Source: Dromaius novaehollandiae
Lineage: Eukaryota; Chordata; Aves; Casuariiformes; Dromaiidae
Assembly: GCF_036370855.1 (NCBI RefSeq)
Contig: NC_088102.1
Span: forward strand, 72,549,601-72,613,600
Length of the DNA stretch: 64,000 bases
Reading direction: 5' to 3'
This document shows positions 1 to 9,800 of this stretch, piece by piece (positions within the stretch are counted from its first letter, which is position 1; each line of letters opens with the position of its first letter). The translations under genes were made by a program, and so were the position numbers. The notes under the pieces were generated by a model. That model was not told the DNA's origin. It ran no database searches and worked only from the letters and a program-made list of their open reading frames with translations.

Positions 1-1104
1 CCCCGCGCTGTGCCGCAGTGGTGGGCAGCGTGTGGGCATGGGGGGGGATCCCCAGGCGGGTCCTGGCAGCCAGGGGATGAAACAGCCACTACAGAAACTG
101 CCCTTGCTGACCCCAGTGGGGAGCCCACCCTCGCTGAGCCACCTGGAGCTGCCAAGAGCTGTGACAAACGCCCTAGCCTCAGCGCCTGGGGACATGGGCT
201 ACGGCGACGTTGGCGTCAGCAGCCCCGGGACATCGCTGTGAGCACGATGGGGCCACGCTGCAGCAGTCCCTGGGGATGCACGTGGTGCCATGGGGCTCTG
301 CCCCCACGCAGCCACGGCCCAGCCTCGGAGGGCGTTGGCTGCCTGATTGACCACCCACTCAGGCCTGCCAGGGCCTACGGGCACTGTGGAGATCTGCCTC
401 CATCATCCCACCAACACAGCCCTCTGATGCAGCTGGTGGTCTCACGTGGTGCGTGGGCAGCACGGCTGTGTGGCCCTCGGTTATTTTCTGGCCTGGCATT
501 CATGGCTGAGGACTAGCCTCAGGGCTGCTGGCTCCATCCGAGAGCTGGCAGCCCCACACAGAGGGCCCCAACATCGGCAGCCCCAGGTCCATGGCCAGTG
601 GGGGCTGGCACAACGCAACGCCTGCCCCAGCCTGGGTTTCACTGTCCTGTCTGTTGCAGACACCCCTGCACTGCTCTGGCATAACCCTCCCCAAATGGGT
701 ACGATGATGCTGCAGCCATGGTGTACTCAGGAGAGGCCACTGCTCCGGGACTGAGCAATGGAGATGTCGCCGAGCCAGCGGCACTGGGAGGTAAGAGGCG
801 CCGCAGCCCACACAGCAGCGCTGCTGTTCCCAGCACCGTGCTGTCTGGCCGGGAGAGGCGGCTCCCCCATGCACTTCTGTGGCAGTGTGCAGTGCCTGGG
901 CACAAGTGGAGCCCTGGGCCTGGACCTGGCAGACGGGGGATGAAACGGCCCCTAGAGGCACCGGCCATGCTGTCTGCAGAGGGGAGCCGGCCCTCGCTGA
1001 GCCACCCAGAGCTGCCGGGAGCCGCGACAGATGCACCAGCTTCAGCGCCCCGAGACATGGGCTACGACGATGTTGGTGTCAGTGGCCCCGGGACATTGCT
1101 GTGA
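1..1104 (+). pseudogene. 3' end of WC1/CD163-like SRCR gene (copy 0), terminal exons present twice
   Basis: Only the last cytoplasmic exons of a receptor gene running in from the left are present. The first terminal exon is at 117-241, after a CCCCAG acceptor, and ends GYGDVGVSSPGTSL-stop. A second pair follows: a penultimate-type exon at 660-790 and a terminal exon at 980-1104 ending GYDDVGVSGPGTLL-stop. The second penultimate exon is 131 nt where intact copies have 129 nt, so its frame is shifted and it is probably dead. The block matches 43834-45041 (copy 4) closely, including the doubled terminal exons, but lacks about 110 bp around position 425. The rest of the gene lies outside the window, so whether copy 0 is functional cannot be judged. 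SRCR-family assignment rests on homology with the complete copies here. Confidence 0.7.
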
Positions 1105-1341
1105 GCATGGCAGGGCCACACTGGAGCAGTCCCTGAGGACACACACGGTGCCATGGGGATCTGCCCCCACGCAGCCACAGGCCAGCCACAGCGGGCATCG
1201 CCTGTCTCATTAACCGCCCACTTGGGCCGGCCAGGGACTATGGGCACCATGGAGATGTGCCTCCATCATCCCTCCTGCGCAGCCCTCCAGGTGCTGCCTG
1301 AGTTTGTGCTTCCACTGTGCATTTCTCTCTTCTATTAAAAA

Positions 1342-1347
1342 AATAAA
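1342..1347 (+). terminator. poly(A) signal of copy 0
   Basis: AATAAA lies in an A-rich run about 240 bp after the second stop codon. The surrounding 3' UTR (a CCTCCATCATCCCTCC-like block, then TGTGCATTTCTCTCTTCTATTAAA) is conserved after every gene copy, which supports this as the transcript end. Confidence 0.55.
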
Positions 1348-1359
1348 AAAATGTTTGGA

Positions 1360-1925
1360 GCCTCGGCCCCAAGGTGAGGCCTTTGGGCACACTGCTATAT
1401 CCCGGGGGTGGCTGGGGTGGACAAGGAGCATGTCCTGCTCAGCGTGAGCTCTGTTGCACATAGCCAGTAACTCTCCTGCCGGCCTCACACGGCTCCAGTT
1501 AATTGCTATTGCTGCTGCAGGTCTTTCGCCCGCACTGTCCTACACTGGGATGTCACCACGCACGGCGCTCTGACCACTGTTGCCCTCACCCGCCCCAGAG
1601 CAGCGCTGCACCAGGTCGACATTTGCCATCGCTGGTGGTGCACACTGCCCATGGCAGGGACTGCAGTGGAGCGAGCGCTGCTCTATAGAAAGGGCCAAGC
1701 ATGGGCAGCGCTGCCCAATGCAGCAGTGGTGGAGCAGCTGGCAGGCTTCCTCTCCTCACTGGAGGTTTCCCTTGCTGTAAGGCAGGCCTGCAGCCCAAAC
1801 ACAAGGGCAGGACAATAGTGTGACAATTGGAGATGCCTTGGAGGGAGGCTATGGTCTGCCTTCCTGCCTGCCACCTAGTAAAAGCCCCCATCTGGGAGAG
1901 CAGGGCAGATGCTTTGTCTCCTTGA
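1360..1925. other. conserved 3' flank of SRCR unit, no gene recognised
   Basis: The same block follows copies 2 (25530-26080), 3 (39955-40520), 4 (45300-45790) and 5 (58150-58710). It is missing after copy 1, where the 3' UTR joins CR1 sequence directly. A short open stretch at about 1700-1815 is kept in all copies, but I recognise no domain in it. It reads as part of the amplified unit. Confidence 0.5.
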
Positions 1926-3690
1926 TTGGGGGCATCATTGGGTACCACTGAAAGCACTCTGGCCCCATCCTCTTCACACACTCCCTTCACATATTTATAC
2001 CCATCAATACAGACCCCCCCCCTCAGGCTTCTCTTCTCCACCATGAACAGGCCTAGCTCTCTCAGCTTTTCCTTGTATGATACATATTCCCATTCCTTCA
2101 GCATCTTAGGAGCCCTTTGCTGCACTCACTCCAGGAGCTCCATGTCTCTCTTGTCTCGGGGAGCCCAGAACTGCACACAGCACTCCAGACGACGCCTCCC
2201 ACAGGGCTCAGCAGAGGCACAGGATCACCTCCCTCCACCTGCTGACAACACTCTGCCTAATGCAGCCCAGCATACCCTTGGCCTTCTTGGCCACAAGGGC
2301 ACGGTGCTGGCTCACGGTCAGCTTGTTGTCCACCAGGCCTCCCAGGTCCTTCTCTGCACGGCTGCTTTCCAGCAGGTCAGCCACCACCCTCTACTGCTGC
2401 AGCGGGTATTCCTCCCCAGGGGCAGGCCTCTGCACTTCCCTTGATTCAGCTTCATGAGGTTCCCCTCTGCCCATCTCCCCAGACTGTCAAGCTCGCTCGG
2501 AAGGGCAGCACAGCACTCTGGGCTATCAGCCACTCCTCCTGGTTTTTGATCATCAGCACACTTGCTGTGGGTGCACTCTGTCCCTTCATCCACGTCACTG
2601 AGGAATAAGATGAACAATACTGGACCCAGCAGGGACCCCTGGCAGACACCGCTAGCTACAGGCCTCCAACGAGACTTTGTGCTGCTCATCACAACCCTCT
2701 GAGCTCTGCCAGACAGCCAGTTTTCAAGCCACCTCACTGTCTGCCCATCTAACCCACACTTCCTCAGCTTGCCTGTGAGGACGTGATGGGAGACAGTGTC
2801 CAAAGCCTTGCTCAAGTCAAGGGAGACAACTTGCCCTGCTCTCCCCTCATCTACCCAGCCAGGCGTCCCATCCTAGAAGGCTCTCACGTTGGTTAAGCAC
2901 GATTTCCCCCTTTGGGAATCCATGCTCGCTACTCTGGATCCCCTTCTTAACGTCCACATGCTTGTCAATGGCGTCCAGGATGAGCTGCTCCATCACCTTG
3001 GCAGGGATCGAGGTGAGGCTGCCCAGCGTGTACTTCCCTGCACCCTGCTTCTTGCCCTCTTGGAAGACTGGAGTGGCATTGGCTCTCTTCCAGGCCTCAG
3101 GCACCTCTCCTGATCTCCAGCACCTTCCAAAGAGGACTGAGAGGGGCCTAGCAAGGACCTTGGCCAGCTCGTCAGCACCCCTGGGGGCATGCCATGAGGG
3201 TGCATGGACTTGTGGATGTCCAGTTTGCTTCAGTGATCCCTAAGTCCATCCTCCTCCACCGAGGAAAAGTCGTCCTCTCTTGAGGCTTTCTCCCTGCTCT
3301 CCAGGGCCTGGGATGTGCAGAGGGCCAGTCTTCATGGGAAAGACTGCAGCAAAGCAGCATTCAGGATCTCTGCCTTTTCTGTATGCTTTGTCACCAGGGC
3401 CCTTTTCCCAGTCAGCAGGGGGCCCACAACTTCCCTTCTCCTCCTTTGGTTATTGATGGATTTAAGGAAGCCCTGCTTGCTCTCCTTCACATCCCTCAAC
3501 ACATTAAACTCCAAAGGGGCCTTGGTTGGGCCTTCTGAGCCCCAGCTCTGCCTACTCGGACAACATCCCTCTATTCCTCTCCAGTTTCTTGAGGCTGGCT
3601 CCACACAAGCCCTGCCTCAGCTTTCGGCAGTTCTCCTTAACCATGGTGTCAAACAGATGTCCCCTGGCATTGCAGTACTCTAAGAGTAGT
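1926..3690 (-). mobile_element. CR1 LINE fragment, antisense (ORF2 reverse transcriptase)
   Basis: On the minus strand, reading from high to low coordinates, there is the CR1 ORF2 linker (DVKESKQGFLKSINNQRRRR at about 3420-3500), the RT start (PEAWKRANATPVF at about 3080), LTSIPAKVMEQ, the RT core (SKALDTVSHHVLTGKLRKCG at 2810), SGVCQGSLLGPVLF and a CADD version of the FADD catalytic motif. The ORF2 C-terminal part follows (LRELGLFMVEKRSLRGG near 2050). The frame changes several times and the 3' end is cut off at about 1926, so it is a dead copy. The same insertion recurs in every spacer, so it predates expansion of the array. Confidence 0.9.
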
Positions 3691-3760
3691 TCAGGAAACC
3701 ACAAGTGTAAGCCACACACATGCAGCCTCAGGCAACAAGCAAGCTAACGCTGCTGTTACT

Positions 3761-3995
3761 ATGGCACGGCTGTTTCAACCTCATGAAGAAGGACAAGCGC
3801 CACACACCACTGTGCTGCTGGGAGCTGCAGGGATGGGAAAGACAATGACAAGGAGGAAGATCACCGTGGAGTGGGCAGGAGCAGTCCTTTATACACAGTT
3901 TGACTATGTTTTCTACCTCAACTGGAAAGAAATCAGCCCCACTACAGCAGGGAGTGCAGCACACTTGATTTCCAAGCTCTGTCATTGCCCCTACT
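3761..3995 (+). pseudogene. NLRP-like NACHT domain fragment
   Basis: An ATG-started open stretch of about 78 codons contains LLGAAGMGKTMTRRKI, a Walker A P-loop, followed by WAGAVLYTQFDYVFYLNWKE. This matches the start of the NACHT ATPase in NLRP3-type inflammasome sensors, where GAAGIGKT is followed by a FDYLFY-like strand. After about HCP the sequence stops resembling NACHT: no Walker B (LFLMDGFDE) is seen, and no LRRs follow. It is therefore one broken exon piece, not a working sensor. It lies directly after the CR1 and recurs at 14578, 27924, 46673 and 60553. Family is clear; the exact parent gene (NLRP3 or a relative) is inferred. Confidence 0.7.
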
Positions 3996-3999
3996 TGGA

Positions 4000-5640
4000 C
4001 TCTTCCATCTGGGCTGGACCAGAAGTGCCTCTGCCTGGAGCCAGCACTTGCACTTGCTTCCCTGGCCTTCATGGTCTGGGTGGTATTTTTTGACAGGCAC
4101 AGTCCACATGGACTCACGAGCCACCTGGGCCCTGCATGGCCAATGCCTCTTGCTCAGACAGCAAGCAGGCCCTGCGGTGTCCTAGTGGGATGCAAGTACG
4201 GAGTTGAACTCTCTAGACTTGTGCACCCCTGAGGTAAAGAGAAACCTGAAACGAGAGCTCAAGGCCCCTGTGACCTTCTGCCCCAACAAGAGCCGGCACA
4301 GAGCCTGGCTTGGGTCAGAGTGGTTTGTGTGGGCCCTGTGGGACTCCTGCCACGTGCTAGCCCTGGCTCCCGTTCCCTGATTCAGCGCTGGAAAGCACTG
4401 AAACACAGATATGGTTCACCTGAGCAGACACTGAGACAGGACAACCAAAGTCTCCCCCTGTCACCTGCACTGCCCTGGGTGCACCATGGCTGCTTGGAGG
4501 CCAGTGTGGCAAACCCCGTGAGCTGTGAGGCTTTGGATACCTTCTGCCTCTTTTCCCCAGAAGCACCAGGGCAGTAAAAGCCATGGGCAGGGAGTGGGCA
4601 TGGCAGCAAGGCTGTGGCCGTGCAGGCCCCCTGAGGTCAGATGCTGTGGGGCCGGGACAGTGTGTCGCCATCGAGGTGGACCATGCCGTGTGGTCTCAGG
4701 CGGCAGTGAATACCTAGGGTCATTTTAGCAGTTCCTCTCCTTTTCCAGCTTGATTGAAAGATTGAACACATTGGGATTAAAGGAAGAAACGCAGCAGCAG
4801 TTGGCTGCACTCAAGGGAAGAAGGGAATTTTGCTGCTGTCATACCGGTGGGGGAGGACGGTGTCGTTATGGATGGGGTGCTGCAGCTGGGAAAAATGTCC
4901 CCACGTGGCAGCGGGGCTGTCTGGGCAGGGAGGATTCCCACCAGCTGTGAAGTGACTGTGAGCAGGTGCTGGCCACCTTCGTTCCTGCCCTGGCAGAGGG
5001 CTCCCGGATGTCGGATGGAGGGTGCATTCCGAGGTGGAGCGAGGTGCTGGGAACTGCCCTGCCCTTGGGTGAGGGCTGCTGCCACAACTTAGAGGAGGCC
5101 CAAGAGACCTGCAAGGCATTGCTGGGCTGAACTGCTTTGCTGGTACAGCCAGCCACGAGCACAGGTCCCCTTGACCCCCCCAGTCCACCTAGCTACCTAC
5201 TGCAGATGCTGAAGCAGCCACCCTTCCAGGCGTTGTGTGGGAGGGAAACAAGGGGGCAGGGCTGGGGCCATGCCTGATTCACTGGACCTGAAAAGGACAG
5301 AGACCAGAAGTGCATCCTCCTATGTCCCCAGTGACTGCAGGGGGAGAAACAAGCCATACGGGGCGGGGAACGCAGGTGCAGGCTGGACTGAATCATCCCA
5401 GGCACTGTCTCCCTCTGCCCTCCCAGTTCTGCACCAGCACCTGCACTAGCAGGGAGTAGGGCCTGGCAGCTTGGCAGTGGCAGTGCAACCTCAGGCCAAT
5501 GCCGCACAGGGTAAAGAAGCTCTTTGTGTCAGGAAGGCCTTGAAGTGGCCAGAGCTTTCCAGATCCTTTTGCCTTGGGCTGAGGATTAAATGCATCTGCA
5601 CAGGGCTGACAGCGTGGCATGACTGACTCTGCTCTCCACT
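4000..5640. other. conserved spacer module after NACHT fragment
   Basis: No gene recognised. Patches are conserved in the other spacers, including a short open piece reading IERLNTLGLKEETQQQLAAL at about 4753. Compared with 14900-17050 this copy lacks roughly 600 bp near 4875. It could hold decayed NLR introns or exons, but nothing in it proves that. Confidence 0.4.
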
Positions 5641-5654
5641 CTGCCTTGTGTTCA

Positions 5655-6105
5655 CGGAAGCACAGAAGCACACAACGGCAGAGGTTGGAAGGGACCTCTG
5701 GAGATCATCGAGGCCAATGCCCCTGTCCATGAGGGTCATCTAAAGCCCATCGCCCAGGACCCTATCCAGACGCCTCTGCAATGCCTCCAAAAATGGAGAC
5801 TCCACAACCTCCCCGGGCAACCTGTTCCCGGGCTCCGTCACACTCACAGGAAAGAAGTTTTTCCTGCTGGGCAGACGGAACTTCCTGGGTTTCAGGTTGT
5901 GCCCGTTGCCTCTCATCCTATCGCTGGGCACCACTGAAAAGCTCTTGACACCCCCCCTTCAGATATTTATGCCCACTGATAAAGATTCCCCCACAGGCTT
6001 CCCTTCTCCACCATGAACAGGCCCAGTTCTCCCAGCCTTTCCTCATGTGACAGATGCTCCCATCTCTTAAGCATCATAGGAGCCAAATGGGCCTTGACAT
6101 TCCGA
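5655..6105 (-). mobile_element. CR1 LINE, antisense, internally deleted (ORF2 C-terminus)
   Basis: The left edge carries the CR1 3' region (GGTTGGAAGGGACCTCTGGA). The minus strand then encodes the C-terminal ORF2 block: GWEHLSHEERLGELGLFMVE, SDRMRGNGHNLKPRKFRLPS, FPGEVVESPSLEALQ-type residues. At about 6088 the sequence jumps to the more 5' CR1 linker region, skipping the RT core. The same internal deletion is seen in the copies at 17065, 31600 and 49120, so they descend from one deleted insertion. Confidence 0.85.
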
Positions 6106-6129
6106 GCCCCATCGTTGCCTTGTATGGGG

Positions 6130-6640
6130 CGAGCGTGGCTGTGTGGGGGCTCACAGGCTGAAGGACACACACCTGCAGGCAACTGGGCAGCGCCTCCATC
6201 TGCCCACAGGCCACTGTGAGGGGCCCAGGCCCTCCTGCCAATGTGCCATGGAGCCTGGGGCTGGGCTTGACTTGGTGCTGCCCTGGAGCTTTCTAGCCCA
6301 GAGCCAGCCCCAGTGCCTGCCCCATGTGGAGGACTGCAGTGCGGAGGGACCTGGTGCCAGAGGTCAGCCCCACAGCAGCAAGGAGCCTGCAGCAGATGCT
6401 GCCCCCAGCACAGGACAGTCCCTGTCAAGGAAGGGCTCTTGCCACACTCCCTGGCACAGTGTGACACACCCAGACCCATGCGGGATCAGGCATAGGAAGG
6501 GCCCACACACCCTGCACCCACTGCAGCACCCAGGCAGGGAGCTCTGCTCAGATCATCATCAGGCTCCCCACGGGGACAGCCAAGCAGGCACCCACCCACT
6601 GGTGGGGAGCGCATGATGCCAGAAGTGGAGCCGAGACGCA
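6130..6640. other. upstream region of SRCR copy 1
   Basis: About 500 bp shared with the upstream regions of copies 2, 3 and 5. No gene is seen in it. This copy lacks the FISNA-like fragment and the 5' half of the upstream block found before the other genes; the CR1 joins it directly near 6120. Confidence 0.45.
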
Positions 6641-6642
6641 TA

Positions 6643-6800
6643 TATGGGCATGCACGGGGATGGAGAAGGTTATTGGAGGCTGGGGCTCCGTCAGATGGGA
6701 GATAACCCTCCTGATAACGTCTCAAAAGGTGCCTAATGCCGTTGATTGGCTCCCCTGGCAGCGGAGCCTGCGCTTCTGCCTATATATTGCCCCCCCCACC
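6643..6800 (+). promoter_or_regulatory. core promoter of SRCR copy 1
   Basis: Features in order: ATTGG (inverted CCAAT) at 6672, AGATAA at 6700 and TGATAA at 6712 (two GATA-factor sites), a second ATTGG at 6745 and TATATATT at 6781. The TATA box is about 90 bp before the ATG at 6872, so transcription probably starts near 6810. The same order and spacing occurs before copies 2, 3 and 5. GATA sites would suit lymphoid or myeloid expression, but that is inference. Confidence 0.6.
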
Positions 6801-6871
6801 ACAGCAGTCTCTGGTGGCCCAGGAGGAGAGCGGGTGCTGGGGGCTGCACTGTGGGGCAGGAGGTGTTTGGG

Positions 6872-9800
6872 ATGGCCACTACCAGCCAGCTCCTTGCCAG
6901 CGCACTGGGGCTGCTGCTGTGCGTGCAACTCTGCAGGGGTGAGTGCCTGTGGGCTCCCCGGGGCTGGAGCTGCCTGCCCTTATGCCGAGAGTGGGAGGCA
7001 GCCCTGGGGTTGGGGAGGCCACCGTGGGGCTGGGGTGGCCCCCATGGGTCTGTGCGTGACCTGCTGGGAGGGCTTCCTAGGGACACCAGTGGAGACACCC
7101 CACCCAGGCAGCCCTCGGGGACTCGCGGTGCCTGCGCTGCGCTGGGGACAGGGCTTATGCCCGTGGGGCCAAACACTGAGCACATGTGGCAGGACATGTC
7201 CTCTGCTGTGTTCACCTTGCATCGGGTGCCGGACATTCAGGAGAATGTCCTGCAGTGCGCCGAGGCTTTCCCCCCCAACAGCCATACATCGGGACCCAAA
7301 AGCCAGGCCCGCAGTGGGGAGTGGAGGCCATCAGGGCAGGGAACAGCTGTGGGACAGAGTCCCCCAGCCAGCCTGGCAGGGCAGGCTGTGCCAGGTGCCT
7401 GTGGCACCATGCTGGGACTCCATGTCCTCCTTTGTGGTCCCACATGGGCACCCACAGGCACCGGGGAGCTGCGACTGGTTAACGGAGGCAGCCGCTGTGC
7501 CAGTCGGGTGGAGGTGAAGCACGAGGGCCAGTGGGGCACCGTGTGCAGCTATGACTTCGACTGGGATGTCCGTGGGGCCTCCGTGGTCTGCAGGCAGCTG
7601 GGATGCGGCACCGTGGCCAGGGCCTCCCCGTACACCCCATTTGGGGCTGGGACTGGCCGGATTTGGCTGCAGCCCTTCTTATGCCGTGGCACTGAGACAG
7701 CGCTCCACTACTGCCCCCACTTCGGCTGGGGCCAGCACTACTGTGGCCATGACACAGATGTTGGGGTGACGTGCTCAGGTGAGGGTTTGGGTGACCGTAC
7801 TGTGGTGCAGCCCCTTGGCTGCTCACGGTTGGGAGCTGGCATGGCCATTACCAGGGACTTCCCAATGGGGACTCCCTGGGCACAGATGGGGTGCAGGAGT
7901 GGGCTGCAGTGCACCACACTCATGCCCTGAGGGCACCTCTAATGCAGATGCCGTGGAGCTGAGGCTGGTGAATGGAGGTGGTCCCTGCGCAGGCAGAGTG
8001 GAGGTGAAGCTGCGGGGCCAGTGGGGGACAGTGGCAGATGATGGATGGGACATGGAGGACGCCAAGGTGGTGTGTCAGCAGCTGGGCTGTGGCTCGGCCA
8101 AAAGCGCCCATGCCTGGAGCCACTTTGGGAAAGGGTCTGGACCAATTCATCTCGTTCGAGTTGACTGTTGTGGGGATGAGTCTGCCCTCTGGGAATGCAC
8201 TGTCCAAGGGTGGGGGCCATACACTGGCCCCCATGACTGGGATGTTGGCGTGGTCTGCCAAGGTAAGAGCTGTGGTGGTCACGGCCCAGGCTGTCTCGCA
8301 ATTGGGGCCGTCTGTGCCAGCACCATGGCTCTGGTGGCAGCCCCTCCACAACCCCCCAGCGTGTCCCAGGGACCCCCAAGAGATCCCAGACTCTCTCCTC
8401 CGGCAGGGTTTGTGCGGCTGGTTGGCGGAGACGGTGCCTGCTTGGGCCGCGTGGAGGACAGGCAGGGCCGAGCCTGGGCCACCCTCTGTGAAGCCCACGT
8501 GGACCTCAACACCGTCCATGTCATCTGCAAGGAGCTGGGCTGTGGAGCAGCTCTGGCCATCACTGGGGCGGCACGCTTTGGGGCAGGAGCTGGGCCCATC
8601 TGGGACGGGGGCTTTGAGTGTGCAGGCAACGAATCCCTCCTGTCTGCCTGCGCCCGCAGGCTGCCCCATGGCCAGGGCTGCACCCACACCAGTGACGCTG
8701 CCATCATCTGCTCCCGTAAGAGAGCAGGGCACGGGACAGCGGCTGCAGCGGGAGGCGGGGGAGACGGGCAGCAGGGACAGGGGTGCCCTGGGCAGGGACA
8801 GGGCAGGGAGGCTGCGGGCTGGCTTGTGGCAGTCCCTAGGGGCACGAGAAGGCAGCGGGGTGTGGGAGGCAGAGGGCTGCCATGCCTGCATGCCCCCACC
8901 ATTGCAGAGCAGGGGACATAAGCCTTCATCTCCAGCACCCTTTCTCCCTCCCAGCCTACACAGGCTTCAGGCTGGTGAACGGCAGCACAGAGTGCACAGG
9001 GCGGGTGGAGCTGGAGGCACGTGGCACCTGGGGCTCCCTCTGCGATGCCGGCTGGGACATGCCCGACGCCCAGGTGCTCTGCCACCACCTCGGCTGCGGC
9101 TTTGCAGCCTCTGTGCCTCGCAGAGTGTATTTTGGGACAGGGAGCGGCCCACTGTGGCAGGACACATTTCACTGCAGCGGGACCAAGTCCCACCTGGGAG
9201 AGTGCCCTGCCACGGTGCTGGGGACCCCTGCCTGCTCGCTGGGCCGCACTGCCGCAGTCAATTGCTCAGGTGCATGTGGAGCAGGTGGTGTCAGACAGGA
9301 GGGCCTGCTGTGGGGAGGGGACCCAGCACCCCAAATGGAGGGGTGCCCCTCCTTCTCACTGCCACCAGGAGCTGTGGGGCACAGGGCCCATCTGGGGAAG
9401 CAGCGCCATGTCAGGGCAGGAGGAGGGCTGAGCCCACACACAGGGCAGCAGGCACACGGGCAGGAGGAGGACAGTGGGGCCATGCTGTCCCCCAGCATCC
9501 TGTGGGACTCCTTGGCACCCCACGGTCCCCACAGTGCCTCAGGACATCTCCCCTCTGTGTGGGGACAGGTGGCACTGAACCCCTGCGGCTGGTGGATGGG
9601 GAGAGCCGCTGTGATGGGCACCTGGAGGTGTCCCTGGGTGGGGCCTGGTGCTGAGTCCTGGCTCAGCAGTAGGACGCCAGCAGTGCCAGCGTGGTGTGCC
9701 GGCAGCTCCAGTGCGGCACGGTGCAGAAGGCCTACACCGCCCCAGTGCTGCAGCCAGGCTCGAGTCCCCTGGGGCTGAGCGGGCTCCCGTGCACAGGCAC

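Noticed and set aside
3761-4093. A working NLR gene
   Set aside because: Only the start of NACHT is present, with no Walker B, no LRRs and no consistent exons after it; two copies share a frame-shifting deletion and one has an altered P-loop.
6746-7930. Long + frame from the promoter through intron 1 into SRCR1
   Set aside because: It starts upstream of the TATA box and reads through the signal-peptide donor at 6939, which is conserved in four copies. Only its SRCR1 part (7458-7778) is real coding sequence.
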